This document shows positions 46,824-60,800 of a stretch of DNA of 64,000 nt, piece by piece. Numbering within the stretch: the first letter of the stretch is position 1; the number at the start of each line of letters is the position of its first letter. Where the stretch lies: positions 38,478,819-38,542,818 of the forward strand of contig NC_089275.1 in assembly GCF_963678975.1 (NCBI RefSeq), read 5' to 3'. A model generated the notes under the pieces. The model had not been told where the DNA came from, did no database searches, and saw only the letters and a program-made list of their open reading frames with translations. A program made the position numbers and the translations under genes. Source of the DNA: Dysidea avara. Taxonomy: Eukaryota > Porifera > Demospongiae > Dictyoceratida > Dysideidae.

Positions 46824-48358
46824 AAAGATGAACAGTATTAAAAACTTAGCATTGTTTTGTTTGACATGAATTATTGTGTGTAATAAGTTTGTATGTGTTT
46901 ATTTTAAGTTGCTGCCTGAAAATGCTATAATATGTATTTGCAATTATGCACATCCATAGATTACTATTGTACAGAACATGGCACACATCATCCGGTGGAA
47001 TCCCCTTATCTAGGCATTTTCACTCATGCTTTCTACATTTTTTCTGAACCTGTTAAACTAAATAATTTGAAACAAGTTGTGTTATTATTATTATGTAAAC
47101 AAGAGCTAGTCCTCTATGCAGTGTAGAAGCAGTCACTACAGAAATTTTATGTTCACTATGATGATTGTTTATAAGAGAAATATCTCCTAGCTACCAAGTG
47201 ACACTTAAGTAAAAGAAAAAAGCCAGCAAATACGCAATCCTTACCTCCTAAAACTCACTACTTAAGTGTTGGTATGTAATACTGTCAACAAGCTATATAA
47301 TTTGGATCATTAAAAAGTACAAAATTAATATTTTTTTGAAAGATAGACACTGTAATAGAACATTAAACACTTTAAAATAATACATTTTACTGACAAGTTT
47401 ATAGTGCTTAATGTAACAGAGAATTAATCACAGCATAACAAATGATGGCTGGACATCAAAAGCATTAGCAAACCACTTTCCCAGTATATTGGTCAAGTCT
47501 TAGATATTTTTCAAAAGAATTGCTATGGCTAGGTAAACCTTAAGCACTAGCAATGAATCCTTTGAATACTCCACACATAAGAGACAAAATTGTATACTTA
47601 CATATAATGTGCTATGTATCAATGGGTCTATTATGTTTACAAGTATATCGTGTTTAAGAATAAATTTAAAAGCATTCTGATTGCAGGATGCAATTTTCAG
47701 TGTCATTAAAAATCTTACTTCAATCATAAAGATACCGTATAGAGGGAACTTTGGTGGGGCTAAACTTTGGTAAACAACAAGTTAAATTGTATTTGGTCAA
47801 ATAAACATTGGTGAATTCAACCTCAGTGTTTAGCTATAAAGATGCTAATCTGAGCTGAGGCACTATGAGTAATTGGCGGATTAAACTATGGCAAATTTGT
47901 AGCAAATTATGTAGCCAAATTTGCCAAAGTTTCCCTCTCTACAGTGTTTTATTGTCTTGTGGTTGTTATGAGAGGTAATGTTACTTTAGAAGTCTAGAGT
48001 CAAGTTCAGCATATGATTACCATGTATCTTTGTAGGAATTGATAATATGTTTTAAAATATCCCCTGTTAGTAATTCACTGCTATGTGTGGGGTAAACAAT
48101 TGAGGACCTTTAAAAATTCTTTCCCATGCTGCCACACATGTGCATGTATCGCTCAGTCATATAAGCACTATGTACTGTACGTAATTGTACTATATATTAC
48201 TAAAATCGTTAAAATTTTGTAAAGATGCATAGAACGCATTGTACATATGCGTAATAGAAATACACTGCGAAATTTCGATTATTATATGCACAGAAAATTT
48301 ACAAAAAAAAGTTATATTCATGGCTATTACTTTCAACAGCCAGTCATGTTTTTTAAAG
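46824..48358. other. Convergent intergenic region between genes B and C
   Basis: About 1.5 kb between the two stop codons. It holds one TIR element (47735-47944). A TTTATT at about 47948-47953 could be a minus-strand poly(A) signal of gene C. No coding exon was seen. Confidence 0.5.
47735..47944. mobile_element. Short TIR element, CCGTATAGAGGGAAC ends
   Basis: The left end CCGTATAGAGGGAACTTTGG and right end CCAAAGTTTCCCTCTCTAC are inverted, with TA before the left end. The inside is AT-rich. It resembles the ends of 17742-18607. Confidence 0.7.
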
Positions 48359-48841
48359 TTATGGTGCAGGAATCTTGACCACAGCTTCACTTGGTGATCC
48401 AATAATCACACCATCATCCACTGCTTCTAATGTGACATTAAATAGTCCAGTTGTTCCAATGCGCAATCTCTCAGGGAACACTTGTATGGATGCTAGAGCA
48501 GTATTGTCACCAACAGAAAATTGTGCTTCATAGACTCCCTCAGTAAAAAAGGCCTCACCTGCACAAAGACAAGAGTACAGCATAATACAGAACTAACAAT
48601 AACATTATACAGTGTTGACAGCCACTTTAACTGGTACAGGTGTATATTATCTGCATACATTCAAGCAGATGATGTGATGTATGAAATATAATTTACATAC
48701 TTTGTTCTGATTGATCTGAGATTGCAGCTATCACATTTACAGCAAAATCTGTGTCAAATTGTCCAAAGGCCATTACTCTTACAATAGCTTCAGTTTCATT
48801 GGCATCTACATCATAACAGCTAGCAGTGAAATTGACTAATA
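48359..48841 (-). CDS. Gene C terminal Calx-beta unit
   Basis: First half 48841-48701 (VNFTASCYDVDANETEAIV) and terminal exon 48558-48359 (AFFTEGVYEAQFSVGD, GDNTALASIQVFPERL, IGSPSEAVVKIPAP, stop TAA). The protein ends directly after the domain. The acidic end motif is missing. Confidence 0.82.
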
Positions 48842-51800
48842 CTAAAGAAACAAAAAACATAAGAATTAAACAGTATGTTAAAAAAAAAAACAAAAAAAAA
48901 AACGACACTGTTAACGATTATATACACACCTCCAGAATTGATTATTTCTCCATCTGCCATGTCATTGTCACCTGTCTTAATCAACAACATCCCATTGATA
49001 TTACTGAACTCATCAGGAACAGTCAAGTTAAATTTCAACATTTCAGTTTCTTCAAATAATCCATCCTTTGTGATGTTCAATTCAACAGTTGCTTGTGAAG
49101 CACCAGGAGTAAATATAGCAGTGAGTGGGTCTGAGGTGAAGTCAATTCCACCTCCAATAGCACCATCTGTAAACAATACAAATCATTACACTACTTGACA
49201 CACTCTTTCTGCAAGATCTCATTCTGTGCATTGTATGTGGATTCATAGTTACCTATACAATTCTTGTTCAGTATATGTATGTGTACTATAGTAATCATGT
49301 TAACATACTTGAGCCTCCAATTTCTATGGGAGTTACCACAACTGAGAATGGCCATATAGAAAATCCATCTGCTTCTATGGTAATTGTAATTGTACAATTT
49401 GCTTCCTCATCTGAATATACAGCTTGACTGAAGTTCACATAGATTACTGTAGGAAAGAGTATTAATGTACATATTATACATACATGTGCGTGTGCATGAG
49501 CACATGTGAATGTAGTTGGAGACTTTTGCAGAATTAGTATAGCTAAAAGCAAGAAAATTACACTATGTTTAAAATTATACTATGGCAAATAATGTGCAAT
49601 AGCTATATAAATATAATAAGGTCTTGTGTTTTCGGTGTTTCAATGAAAAGTGAAGGCACTGCTACTGTACGTGAACTACATAAAGACTATAAAGTCATCA
49701 ATTTCTGTCTGCCTATGCTTTAGCTCATTGGCAGGGTTTAGAGACCTTTCATACATTCAGCCAGTTTGGTTTGGGTATTCAACTTGTTGCAATGTAATGC
49801 TGTTGAAAGCTTGTGGGAAAAAATTAAAAGCTACATTGAGCTGCAATAAGAGTGAATGTGTTCGATAATAATCTGATGGCTGTAATGGGTATATCAAAAT
49901 ATGCACACATCTGTATCACAAAAGCTAAACAAACACACTTACTATCAGTGTCTTCAATTTCAGCAACTGCCTCACTGGGATCACCTAAGCCAACTCCAAG
50001 AATCGATGCAACGGAAGACAGTGATAAAGATAGGTTGAAGAACTCTAATCCTTCTCTTAGACAATCTGGGTTGATAACTACATTTACAGTTTTTGAGGTC
50101 TCTCCGGGATTAAAAGTCACGTCTATAGTGTCACTGGAGAAGTCTACTATTGCTGTAGCAGATTGTGGATCAGACTCTGATGGTGTTATTATGACAGTGT
50201 ATGGTATTGATGCTGTCCCTGTGGCTACCACTGTCACTGGTATTATACCATCTGCTTCTGCTCCTGAATATGTACTGGAATTAAACATCACAGACAGTGC
50301 TGGAGTGAACAAATCAGAAAACATAGGTAAACCAGATTGCAAGTGGTATACTTCCTACATCACTTACTATCGTTATTTAGAATCACTCCATTAGCCATGA
50401 GGACAGTTCCATTCAACAGACATGGAACAGTTTCATCTCCTTCATGATGAACTCCAATGATTTCTATTGTAAACTGTTCAGTTGGTTCTAGTATTCCATC
50501 ATCAGTGAGGTTCACAGTGACCACTTGAGATGTGCTTCCAGCAGGGAAAGTCACATTTACCAACACACCATCGTAATCTTCACCTCCTTTTAATGTTGAA
50601 ACAAGATAATACAATGGTGGTAATAAAGCTACACATAGTTATAAAGTGTGATGAATTTTGTAATAAGACATGTACATGTGTATATATCATAGAAGCATAC
50701 TAACCAACTGCTGAGTCACTGTTAGTCATCACTTCTACAAGTACAGTACGATCAACTGGTCCTGATAATACTAGTTCAAATTCCATAGGAGAATCAGTTT
50801 CGAAGTTGGATACTGTCTGTTCAGCAAACTGTATCCTAACAGGAGCTAAAGAAAGAAACTACGTACTACCAATGCAGCAAAAATAGTGTTCCAATACTGC
50901 CTATATTAACTCCATCTTTACAGTCAGTATTGAAATAACTAATTCAAAAAAAAATACCCTATATCAAGGCAAAATGGACCACAAATCTATATATGACTCC
51001 AATGCTATTTGGTATTGGGACCTGTTTGTTTGAAATTTTTGGACTAGTAGTTCCAACACAGAAACATTGATAGATAAATACAGGCTGTATTTTTATACGC
51101 ATGAAGCAGCACATTTATAAAATAAATGAATTTATGTTGTGTAATATGTTTCATTCTACGTGCTCTACAGTATGCAGCTTGTGCTGCAAATTTGTGTCAG
51201 GTATATGTGTAGGTTATACAGGCAGGTTATATATGCAGTATGACACTATAATTATAATATAATTCACTTGTATCTGTGATAGTTCCTACTGATAGGAATG
51301 GTGACATCAGTTCAACATTAGTGTCGAAACGTCTCAAGATCACATTGAAATTTTCAGAGCTTTCGACCAGGCAATCATTTGCGATGGGAACATTCACAAT
51401 TTTTGTAGTATCATCAATTTCAAAAGTAATATTTTCAATTGTATCACTGTAATCCACACCACCTCCTGTTAATAAATAATGTAAGCATACAAACAATCCA
51501 AATTACCAACATACCCTGAGCTTGTCTAGGGATAGTCTCCTCACTAAACACTTGTACAGTTACTGGACTATCTGAAGATCCAACCAACTCAATAACAAAC
51601 GTAATGAAGCCATTGGACTCTGGAGCAGTGCTAGAATCACTTCGGAATCTCACCCCTGTGAGTTAAACATCACAATGAATTCAAACATGATAATATACAG
51701 GTATCATTAATCTAGTCACTTTATATACCTAGTAGATATATATTAACACCACCACAAATAATATACCTGGTTCATCATCATCATCTATTATACCAGTGGC

Positions 51801-54800
51801 ATTCATTGGATCTACAATCTCCACAAAGTCTGGTGTGTCATCTGTTCTCTTGAGAACTAGTCCAAACGCTTCACTTCCTTCATCAATGGAATCATCATTT
51901 ACATTAATGGAAACTTCTGCATTTGTGTCTCCAACACCAAATGTGACATTAATGGCACCAGAATCATAGTCATCATCAGCTAAACCAATTGAAACAACAG
52001 ATAGCAATTTCAGACTGTAGATATGGCACATTTTAATATTCTTAAGTTTGTATAGTACCTGTGGCCATTCCCAAATCAGGTCCCAGATTAACATCTTCCG
52101 TGCACACTTGTACAGTAAATGATACATCAGCAGGTCTGTTGGTTTCTACAATGAACGTCAGATTACCAGCTGACTCATCATCTCTGACACTAGTAGTGCT
52201 GAATTTCACTGTCACTATTAACAGATAACATTATATTTTAGCAATAATGTTAGCAATTTCTTACATGGAGTGTCATCATCAATGATAATACCCAGTGAAG
52301 TGTTTTGTTCTGCTAATGTGACAGGTTGATCTGGTAATTCATCTATTCTTACATGAAACATTTCAGTGTCTTCTATTACAAGATCAGAAACAACTGGTAC
52401 AGTTATATTAACCATAGTAACTCTAGCTGGGAATGTTACATTAAGCACAGTTGGTGTGTAATCCTCATCTCCTGTAATAGAAAATAATTTGTATAAATCT
52501 GAAAGCAGATACATAGATTAACATAATTATAACCAAATCATGTTTAAAATGGTTAGTGTACTGTACATTTATGAATATTTTAAGGATTTCAAAGCATGCA
52601 TACTTCTTGCAGACACTGGATCTGTCTCTCCTGAAGTAACTTGAACAGTGAAAGGTTCATCAAATGGAAATGATGAAATAAGAGTGAAGGTTGCAACACC
52701 ATCAGATTCACCAACTGTAGTTGAATTGAACAAGAACTCCACACCTAATAGGTAGGAAAATCACATTAAATCACTTCCTCAACAGTGTAATTGTGCTGTA
52801 TTCTCACTTGGTATTTCATTATCAAAAATGGTCCCCACAGCAACTGATGGATCAGCAAAGATCACATTATGAGGACTATCTGGAAAGTTCTTCAGAAAAA
52901 CTTCAAATGTTTCATCAGCTTCAGCAATTTCATCATCAGTGATTGGAACAGCAACGACTTGACTGTTATCTCCATTGTTAAATGTGATGTTGATCACCAC
53001 ACTAGTATAGTCTACATCAGCTAGTGATGGGAATAAAATACATTTAAGCATGATCATATCAGTGTATGCTCTATTAGAGAGTTTGCATAAGAGAATACTT
53101 CAAATAATTTTACACTGTACAGATAATTATTATTATTATTTATATGATATTTGATTGCTATTAAATAGTAGAAAAAAATAAGGAACCATAGAAAAAAAGC
53201 CATGAGACAAAGAATATCTCCTACACCTGCAGCTATACTAGCACATATATATTTGATTCCTGTTTTTATACACAAACTGTCAATAGTGCACGTGGCTATA
53301 TGGCTATGACTGAAGTGAGGGTTAAATGTTTGGCTAGTATAGCTGTAGTTGCAAGCTATTTCCCTCATTTCATGGCTTTTTATTCTATGCTCCCTACTCA
53401 ATAATTTCTGATTTCTCCTTTTACCATACTTGTTTGTAACTTTTTTGCACCAGAGTTATTATAACTAATTACATGACTGAACATTTGTCCAGACTATTGA
53501 TTACTCAAACTCAAGTATTTATTCTGCTCTGTCCTACAGCATTAAAAACAAAATACAGTATGAGAAACACTTCTACAATGAATTCACTCATTAGACAATT
53601 ACCACTTCAATGGAAGTGAATAAAGAAGTGGGATATAAAGGAACACAAAGCTAAATCCATGGCAAATGTATTATAGCAGCAGCAGTAGTTAAAAAGGCAC
53701 ATCTTTAATTATAAGCAATACTGAACAGTGAAGATATCAAACCTGTAGTGTTGAGCTGCCACAATGGTTCAGCTAGGTGAAGGCATCATTTGGTCAGTTA
53801 ATTAGTTAGACAGTGAGCTAATCAGTACAATGTTTTACATTATTAGTTTATCTAACTTTGTAATAGCTTATCAGAAGAATTTTAGGTTGTGCTGAAGACA
53901 TGTTTGGGCTTGTAACAAATACTGCCAAGTTACCATGAAGAAAAGGTGAGGTTGTGATATTTTATGACAGTAAAACATGATTCCTTGTGATCCCTACTAT
54001 ACATATATAATACTACTATTGTATAATAAGCTAATGTTTGTGATTTTGTGTTATGCATATACAACAAACCTTCAGCAGAGAAAAGATCACTTTCTCTTGT
54101 ACATACTTGTACAGTGAATGGATTATCGGATTGCACCAGTGATATGACAGTGAAAAGTATGGAACCTTCTGATTCCACTGCACTGCTAGTGTCATTCAGG
54201 AACCTGACAACTAAAAGTATACCAGTATACTGATAATACACTGTAACATTCAGTTTCAATGATCATTATAATGTACAGCTAACACACACACACACACACA
54301 CACACATACACACACACACACTCAAAGCAAAACAAAGCCAACCCTATGGCAGCCGTACAAAACACAAATATTTCCATTTAGTGAACTAGCATTAGGATGC
54401 CTGTGCACCACTCAGGCAATTGAGCCTTGTGTAGGTAAGTCCTCCAGGGCAGGGCTAGTAGTAACCCACAGGAGGACTATCCAAGTGTGACGGAGAGAGG
54501 TCGTGGAACTTGAAGTTTCATAATGACCCCAATGCCACTAAGTGAGACAAGGACGGTTGGGAATTTGCTTCCCTAGCAAAAACCAGGTACCCACTGATGT
54601 TACAGCTGGGTGGGCCCAGATGTCACCAGGTCCCTAATACACAGCCGGGTAGACTGGAGCAATATGAGTAAGTTGCTTGCTCAGGGAAATAACAATACTA
54701 AATTGGTGTAACCGGGCATCGAACCTGGAACCTTTTGATTACCAGGCTGGTGCTCTAACCACTTGGCTATGCTGCCCAAACAGACACAGACACAGACACA

Positions 54801-57800
54801 TGCACACACACACACACACGCACACGCACACACACACGCAAACACACACACACACACACACACACATGCACATACAATGGAAGCCCCTAAAGAAAATGAC
54901 AATAATTTACTTGAAACTTCATAACACTTTAGAGTTTATTTAGAAGAGCTTTATTTTGTGGTTTCAACATATCTAGACATTCATACTACACTTTACCACA
55001 CACATACCTAGCTCATCATCATCATCTATTATACCAGTGGCTCTCATTGGATCTACAATCTCTACTAAGTCCGGTGTGTCATCTGTTGTCTTGAGAACTA
55101 GTCCAAATGCTTCATTTCCCTCATTAATGTTGTCATCAGTAATATTAATGGAAACTTCTGCACTAGTGTCTCCAACATCAAATGTGACATCGATGGCATC
55201 AGAAACATAATCATCATCAGCTACAAAACATACAGTGTACAACCAGTAAATCAAACATCATCTGTATACACATTACAATAGTTTTATTTAATGTCCTCAT
55301 GATAAACAGTCTTATGTAATGTGCACCCAACCTGTAGCTGTTTCCAAACCAAATCCTACAACAATATCTTCTGTACACACTTGTATAGTAAATGATACAT
55401 CAGTAGGTCTGTTGGTTGATATAACAAATTTCAGACTACCAGCTGACTCATCATCTCTGACCACAGTAGTGTTGAAGCTAACAGTCACTATAAAACAATA
55501 TCAATTTTAATATTAATAACTCAGTTATGGAATCTGAAAAAAAAAATCAACAAAGACACACTGTCATTAATCTGGGTCATCTTAAGTTCACACCACAGAT
55601 ATTACATATACTGTACCTGTTTCATCATCATCATCTATTATACCAGTGGCTCTCATTGGATCTACAATCTCCACTAAGTCTGGTGTGTCATCTGTTGTCT
55701 TGAGAACTAGTCCAAATGCTTCATTTCCCTCATCAATCATGTCATCAGTTATATTAATACAAACAATTGCACTAGTGTCTCCAACACCAAATGTGACATT
55801 GATCACACCAGAAACATAATCGTCATCAGCTACAAAACATGTTGTGTACAACCAGTAAATCAAACATCGTCTGTATACACATTACATTAATTTTGTTTAA
55901 TGTCCTTATGATAAACAGTCTTATGTAATGTACACCCAACCTGTAGCTGTTTCCAAACCAGATCCTACAACAATATCTTCTGTACACACTTGTATAGTAA
56001 ATGATACATCAGCAGGTCTGTTGGTTGATATAACAAATTTCAGACTACCAGCTGACTCATCATCTCTGACCACAGCAGTGTTGAAGCTAACAGTCACTAT
56101 AAAACAATATCAATTTTAATACTAATAACTCAATTATGGAATCTGAAAAAAAGATCAACGAAGACACACTGTCACTATAATTATTTATCCATTACGATCA
56201 AAATCTATTAATCTGGTCATCTTAAGTTCACACCACAGATATTACACATACTGTACCTGTTTCATCATCATCATCTATTATACCAGTGGCTCTCATTGGA
56301 TCTACAATCTCCACTAAGTCTGGTGTGTCATCTGTTCTCTTGAGAACTAGTCCAAATGCTTCACTGCCTTCATCGATGATGTCATCAGTTATGTTAATGG
56401 AAACTTCTGCACTAGTGTCTCCAACACCAAATGTGACATCAAAAGCGCCAGAATCATAGTCATCATCAGCTACGTAACAATAAAATGATGTCTGTGTACA
56501 ATATACATATTCATTATGTAGCCAACATGGTCACAGACACATCTGTGACCGAATTTTGGAAATCATTCTTATTGTCATGCCTGAAACAATTAAAACCAGC
56601 ACGGTGCTGTTAATAGCAGAAAACACTTTTCAAGTTTTCAAAATTTTTTCTTGTAATTCAAGGTATCTATGGTTTATTCAACCCTTAAGGTTACGGAATA
56701 GTTTAAAATTCGTGGGCGGAACAAATTACAAAACCTGCTTTAAACTAAGTGGGGATAAATAATTTCAACAACTGTGTTGTGTTAGCAATACAACTAATTG
56801 TGCTTGTTTGTTTTTACTACAGAACAACGACTGTCCTTGGGTGTGTAGTCTACAATAGAGCGATGTTTTATAAAAACGCGCCGCCAAAAACCAGACTAAC
56901 AGATTACTGAATCCTTATAATTTCAACACAAGTGGCTAAACAACTAAAATATCTAGGTCCTGTGGAAGCGATTTTTTAAGTTACTGGTAGTATAGACGTT
57001 TTATTGAACTTTTAGTAGTTTTTTCGAGTGAAACAAGCTCTTTGAAGGCTTGTATCTGAGTCACTGGGGAGAAACACACCAAAAATGCTTCCACAGGACC
57101 TAATAAATTTATTATACAGTATCACTATTCCCCAGAAAAGCCAACAGAGCCCACAGCTTTTGCTGTATTTGGCGGCGGAAAAACATGGTAGTGACAGCTG
57201 GAGCTGAGCGATATCGATGTACGGGCTGGCTTACTTGTGTTACTACAACAAATTGTAGTGTTCCACCTGCCTCAAACTACACTGTAGCTACATAAAAACA
57301 TTAAATATGAAGAGCTTCACCTTCATTTAAAACTTTTCACGCTGCTAAACTGGTTTTATGGGCTTCTCAAAAAGTATCGATAGGCATTCAAAATTTTGAA
57401 TGATTGCTCGTGACTATACCGTAACCTTATGGGAAGGAATTAAACTTATAGTGCTGTGTTTCAGAACTAAATATTTTATGTGTCAAATGTGCCCACAAAG
57501 GTGATTTTCCAAAATATGGTCTTAAATCGTTGATTTTAATAAAAGCATAACTTCATACTTAGCAGCTTTAAACCTTTTCAATCAAACATGCTACTATACT
57601 AATGCTTGCTCCATCTGACCAGTACTGTATTGCTCCATCTGTATACAGTATGATAGTACTATATCAGGAATCAGGGGGTTTGCACTTTTTTACAAATTAA
57701 AGTTATCGACAAGAATCAGCCTCACAATACATTTATATATATTTCCAAATTCAGTGAAACCTGAAAAGTTTCCAATGAGTTGCTTAAAAAATTGAATTTT

Positions 57801-60800
57801 AAAAAAAATTTGTGGAATTTTCTGCCGACTGATGATTGACTAACTGACTGAACTCAATAATGGCTAAGACTACAGGTTTGATTTTGTTACTGTTAGACAG
57901 CCTGACAGGTGACTTTTGGCATAACACAGTATGTACAATGCACATACCATAGGCTTTGTGTTCTATTATAATTCCATTTTCACAGGCAGTGCAAGGTGTC
58001 AATTCATGGTAGTGTGAAATGGCCTTCCTGTCACCATTATTATGCTATCTTGTTCACAAGGAAAATAGCACACATTGGGATTGCAGAGGTATTTCTCTTA
58101 TTGTTCTTCATTTGTATTGGTGTGAATATACCTGAATATGAAGTGCAATGGCCACTTCACTTTTAGTAATTGATGGCCGGGGTGTATGCTGGCGAGAAGT
58201 CAATGTTTAAGCACAGGTTGAATGCAGAGAAGATCTCAGATCCTGGCTGTTGTGGCTCCTCTGGCACATTCCCAGACTGCATGTTGCAGGGGATCAAGTC
58301 ACCACTGGGTCTGGGATTTTTTCTGCATTCTTCACGTTTCAGCTACAGTACATGTTTCTGACTCTCTGTATTCACAGGCTTTAAGCCTCCTAACAGGTCC
58401 CTAGTGGGATAGCATTCACAGAGATGAAGAAGAACGTTTGGATACAAAGCCTGGTGCTATTGATGCTGAATGTGCAGGTTCACCAGTTAAACAAACAGAT
58501 ACAAGGAGAATTGTAAATTCAATTATGGATCATAAGTATAATGAAACAAGGGTGGTTATGTACACCTGTAGGTACACTAGTGGAGATTTTATTCATTATT
58601 CAGTCATGGCAATCAGGGGCACATCCAGGATTTTGCCAAAGTGGTTTCCAGATTTGGTAGTGAATTATTGATGCAGCTAGGGGTCTAGGGGCACGGCCTC
58701 CAGCCACTGACAAATTTTGTACATTAAAGATGCTTCAAGTTTGTGCTCTATGAATAATACAAACCATTTATATGCGGAATTTTCAATATGCATGTACAGT
58801 GTATGCTTAGTTTCCTGGTTCCTTATCAATTATACCATATAGCCTAAATATTTCAAGGGGCAAACTTTTTGAGGTTGAACAATGTTGCTAAAAGTAAAAT
58901 TTTCATGGATATGCAAACATTCCCAAGGCATAAATATTTCAAGGGTAAATTTTTTGCTGATAACACCCAAAACCATAAAATCAGCGAAAATTTCCCCCCT
59001 GAAATATTTAGGCTATACAGTAGTTTATGGCTGGTCAGGAGTACTATAGTAATCCAGATGTATAATTGTATATCCAAATTTTCCAATTAAAAACTGAAAA
59101 ACGTCTTAGGTACTAAATGTTTCAAGTTTCTAGTTATGCATTATATTCATTTAAATTACAATTCATTATGAATGTTCTATTAGAGGAGTTACTAGAATAC
59201 ATCTGACTGCTCTATTAGAGCATCTTGATTTTCATTGATTTTTTTTCCTCGTAATTAAATTCATACTTGTTCTCCCTTGATCCCTTTTTGAGTAGGTTTT
59301 CTAATACACTGTAGCTATACTGCTCTGCTATATTCCCATCTTTCTGTATGTTTGTGCAGCCAAAGAAGCTATGATGGTTTAGTATTCCTGCTGCAAGCCT
59401 ACAAGTTCAAATTTAAAAGGGGGTTTCCGGAACCTTCCTCAATATGCCCCTGGCTATAGACTAAAGTGTAGATTAAATTTCCACTAGTATATCTGCAGGT
59501 GTGGGTGACCTCCTTATTTCACTATTTATTTTCATGAGTCCTTGAAATTTCTATTAATTTTAATCTTCTACTTGTATAAGGCTGAAAGGAAACATGAACT
59601 GTAAAAGTCAGACTTCTGGAAAGGCTATAAGACTGGTTTTTGCAGAACCAGTCATATTTAGTATTATACACATGTAGAATTGAATAATGTAATGAACATT
59701 GTACCTGTGGCCATTCCCAATCCAGATCCTGATCCAAAATCATCAATATCTTCAGTACATACTTGTACAGTAAATGATACATCAGCTGGTCTGTTGGTTT
59801 CTAGAAAGAATGTCAGACTACCAGCTGACTCAGCATCTCTAACAACAGTAGTGTTGAAGCTAACAGTCACTGTAAGGAAATACCATTATAATATTATTAT
59901 CCTGTGAGCTAAGCAGCTGCCAATACAATACAGAAGACAAAATTTTACTGCACGTTCACCATAATGAAAATGAAAATCTATTAATCTGTTCTATTTATTA
60001 GACTACCTACTGTAAATGTTAAACAACAGAATATCACCATACCTGTTTCATCATCATCATCTATTATACCAGTGGCTCTCTTTGGATCTACTATCTCTAC
60101 TAAGTCTGGTGTGTCATTTGTTCTCTTGAGAACTAATCCAAATGCTTCACTACTTTCATCGATGATGTCATCAGTTATGTTAATAGAAACTTCTGCACTA
60201 GTGTCTCCAACACCAAATGTGACATCAAAGGCACCAGAAACATAATCATCATCAGCTACAAAACAACAAAATGATGTCTGTGTACAATATACATATTCAT
60301 TATATAGCCAACATAAAATATAATGTAGTTACAGACACATTTGTGACCGAATTTTGAAAAATCACCTTTATTGTCATGTCTGAAACAATTAAAATCAGCA
60401 CGGTGCTGTTAATAGCAGAAAACACTTTTCAATTTTTCTAAATTTTTTCTTGTAATTCACGTTATCTATAGTTTATGCTACCCTTAATGGGAAGGAATTA
60501 AACTTATAATGCTGTGTTTCAGAACTAAATATTTTATGTGTCAAATGTGCCCATAAGAGTGATTTTCCAAAATTTGGTCACATTTGTACAAAAGCCACTC
60601 TCAAATCGTTGACTTCAATAAAAGCATAACTTCATACTTAGCAGCTTTAAATCTTTTCAATCAAATGCACTACTGTATTAATGTTTGCTCCATCTGAACA
60701 GTACTGTATTACTCCATCTGTATACAGTACGATAGTACTATATCAGGGATCAGGGGGTTTGCACTTTTTAAAAAATTAAAGTTATTGACCAGAATCAGCC

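Larger units (their letters stand above)
56257..60042. repeat. 3.7-kb tandem segmental duplication, copy 1
   Basis: Contains a second-half exon, a repeat-rich intron and a first-half exon of gene C plus the following short intron. The same order and near-identical blocks are found at 60043-63715. It includes a transposon at 56688-57427 that copy 2 lacks. Confidence 0.88.

Noticed and set aside
48820..49176. Long minus-strand frame with a poly-hydrophobic tail, considered as a membrane anchor of gene C
   Set aside because: The tail is translated intron (a run of A/T after the GTGTGT donor at 48929). Phase continuity requires splicing there.
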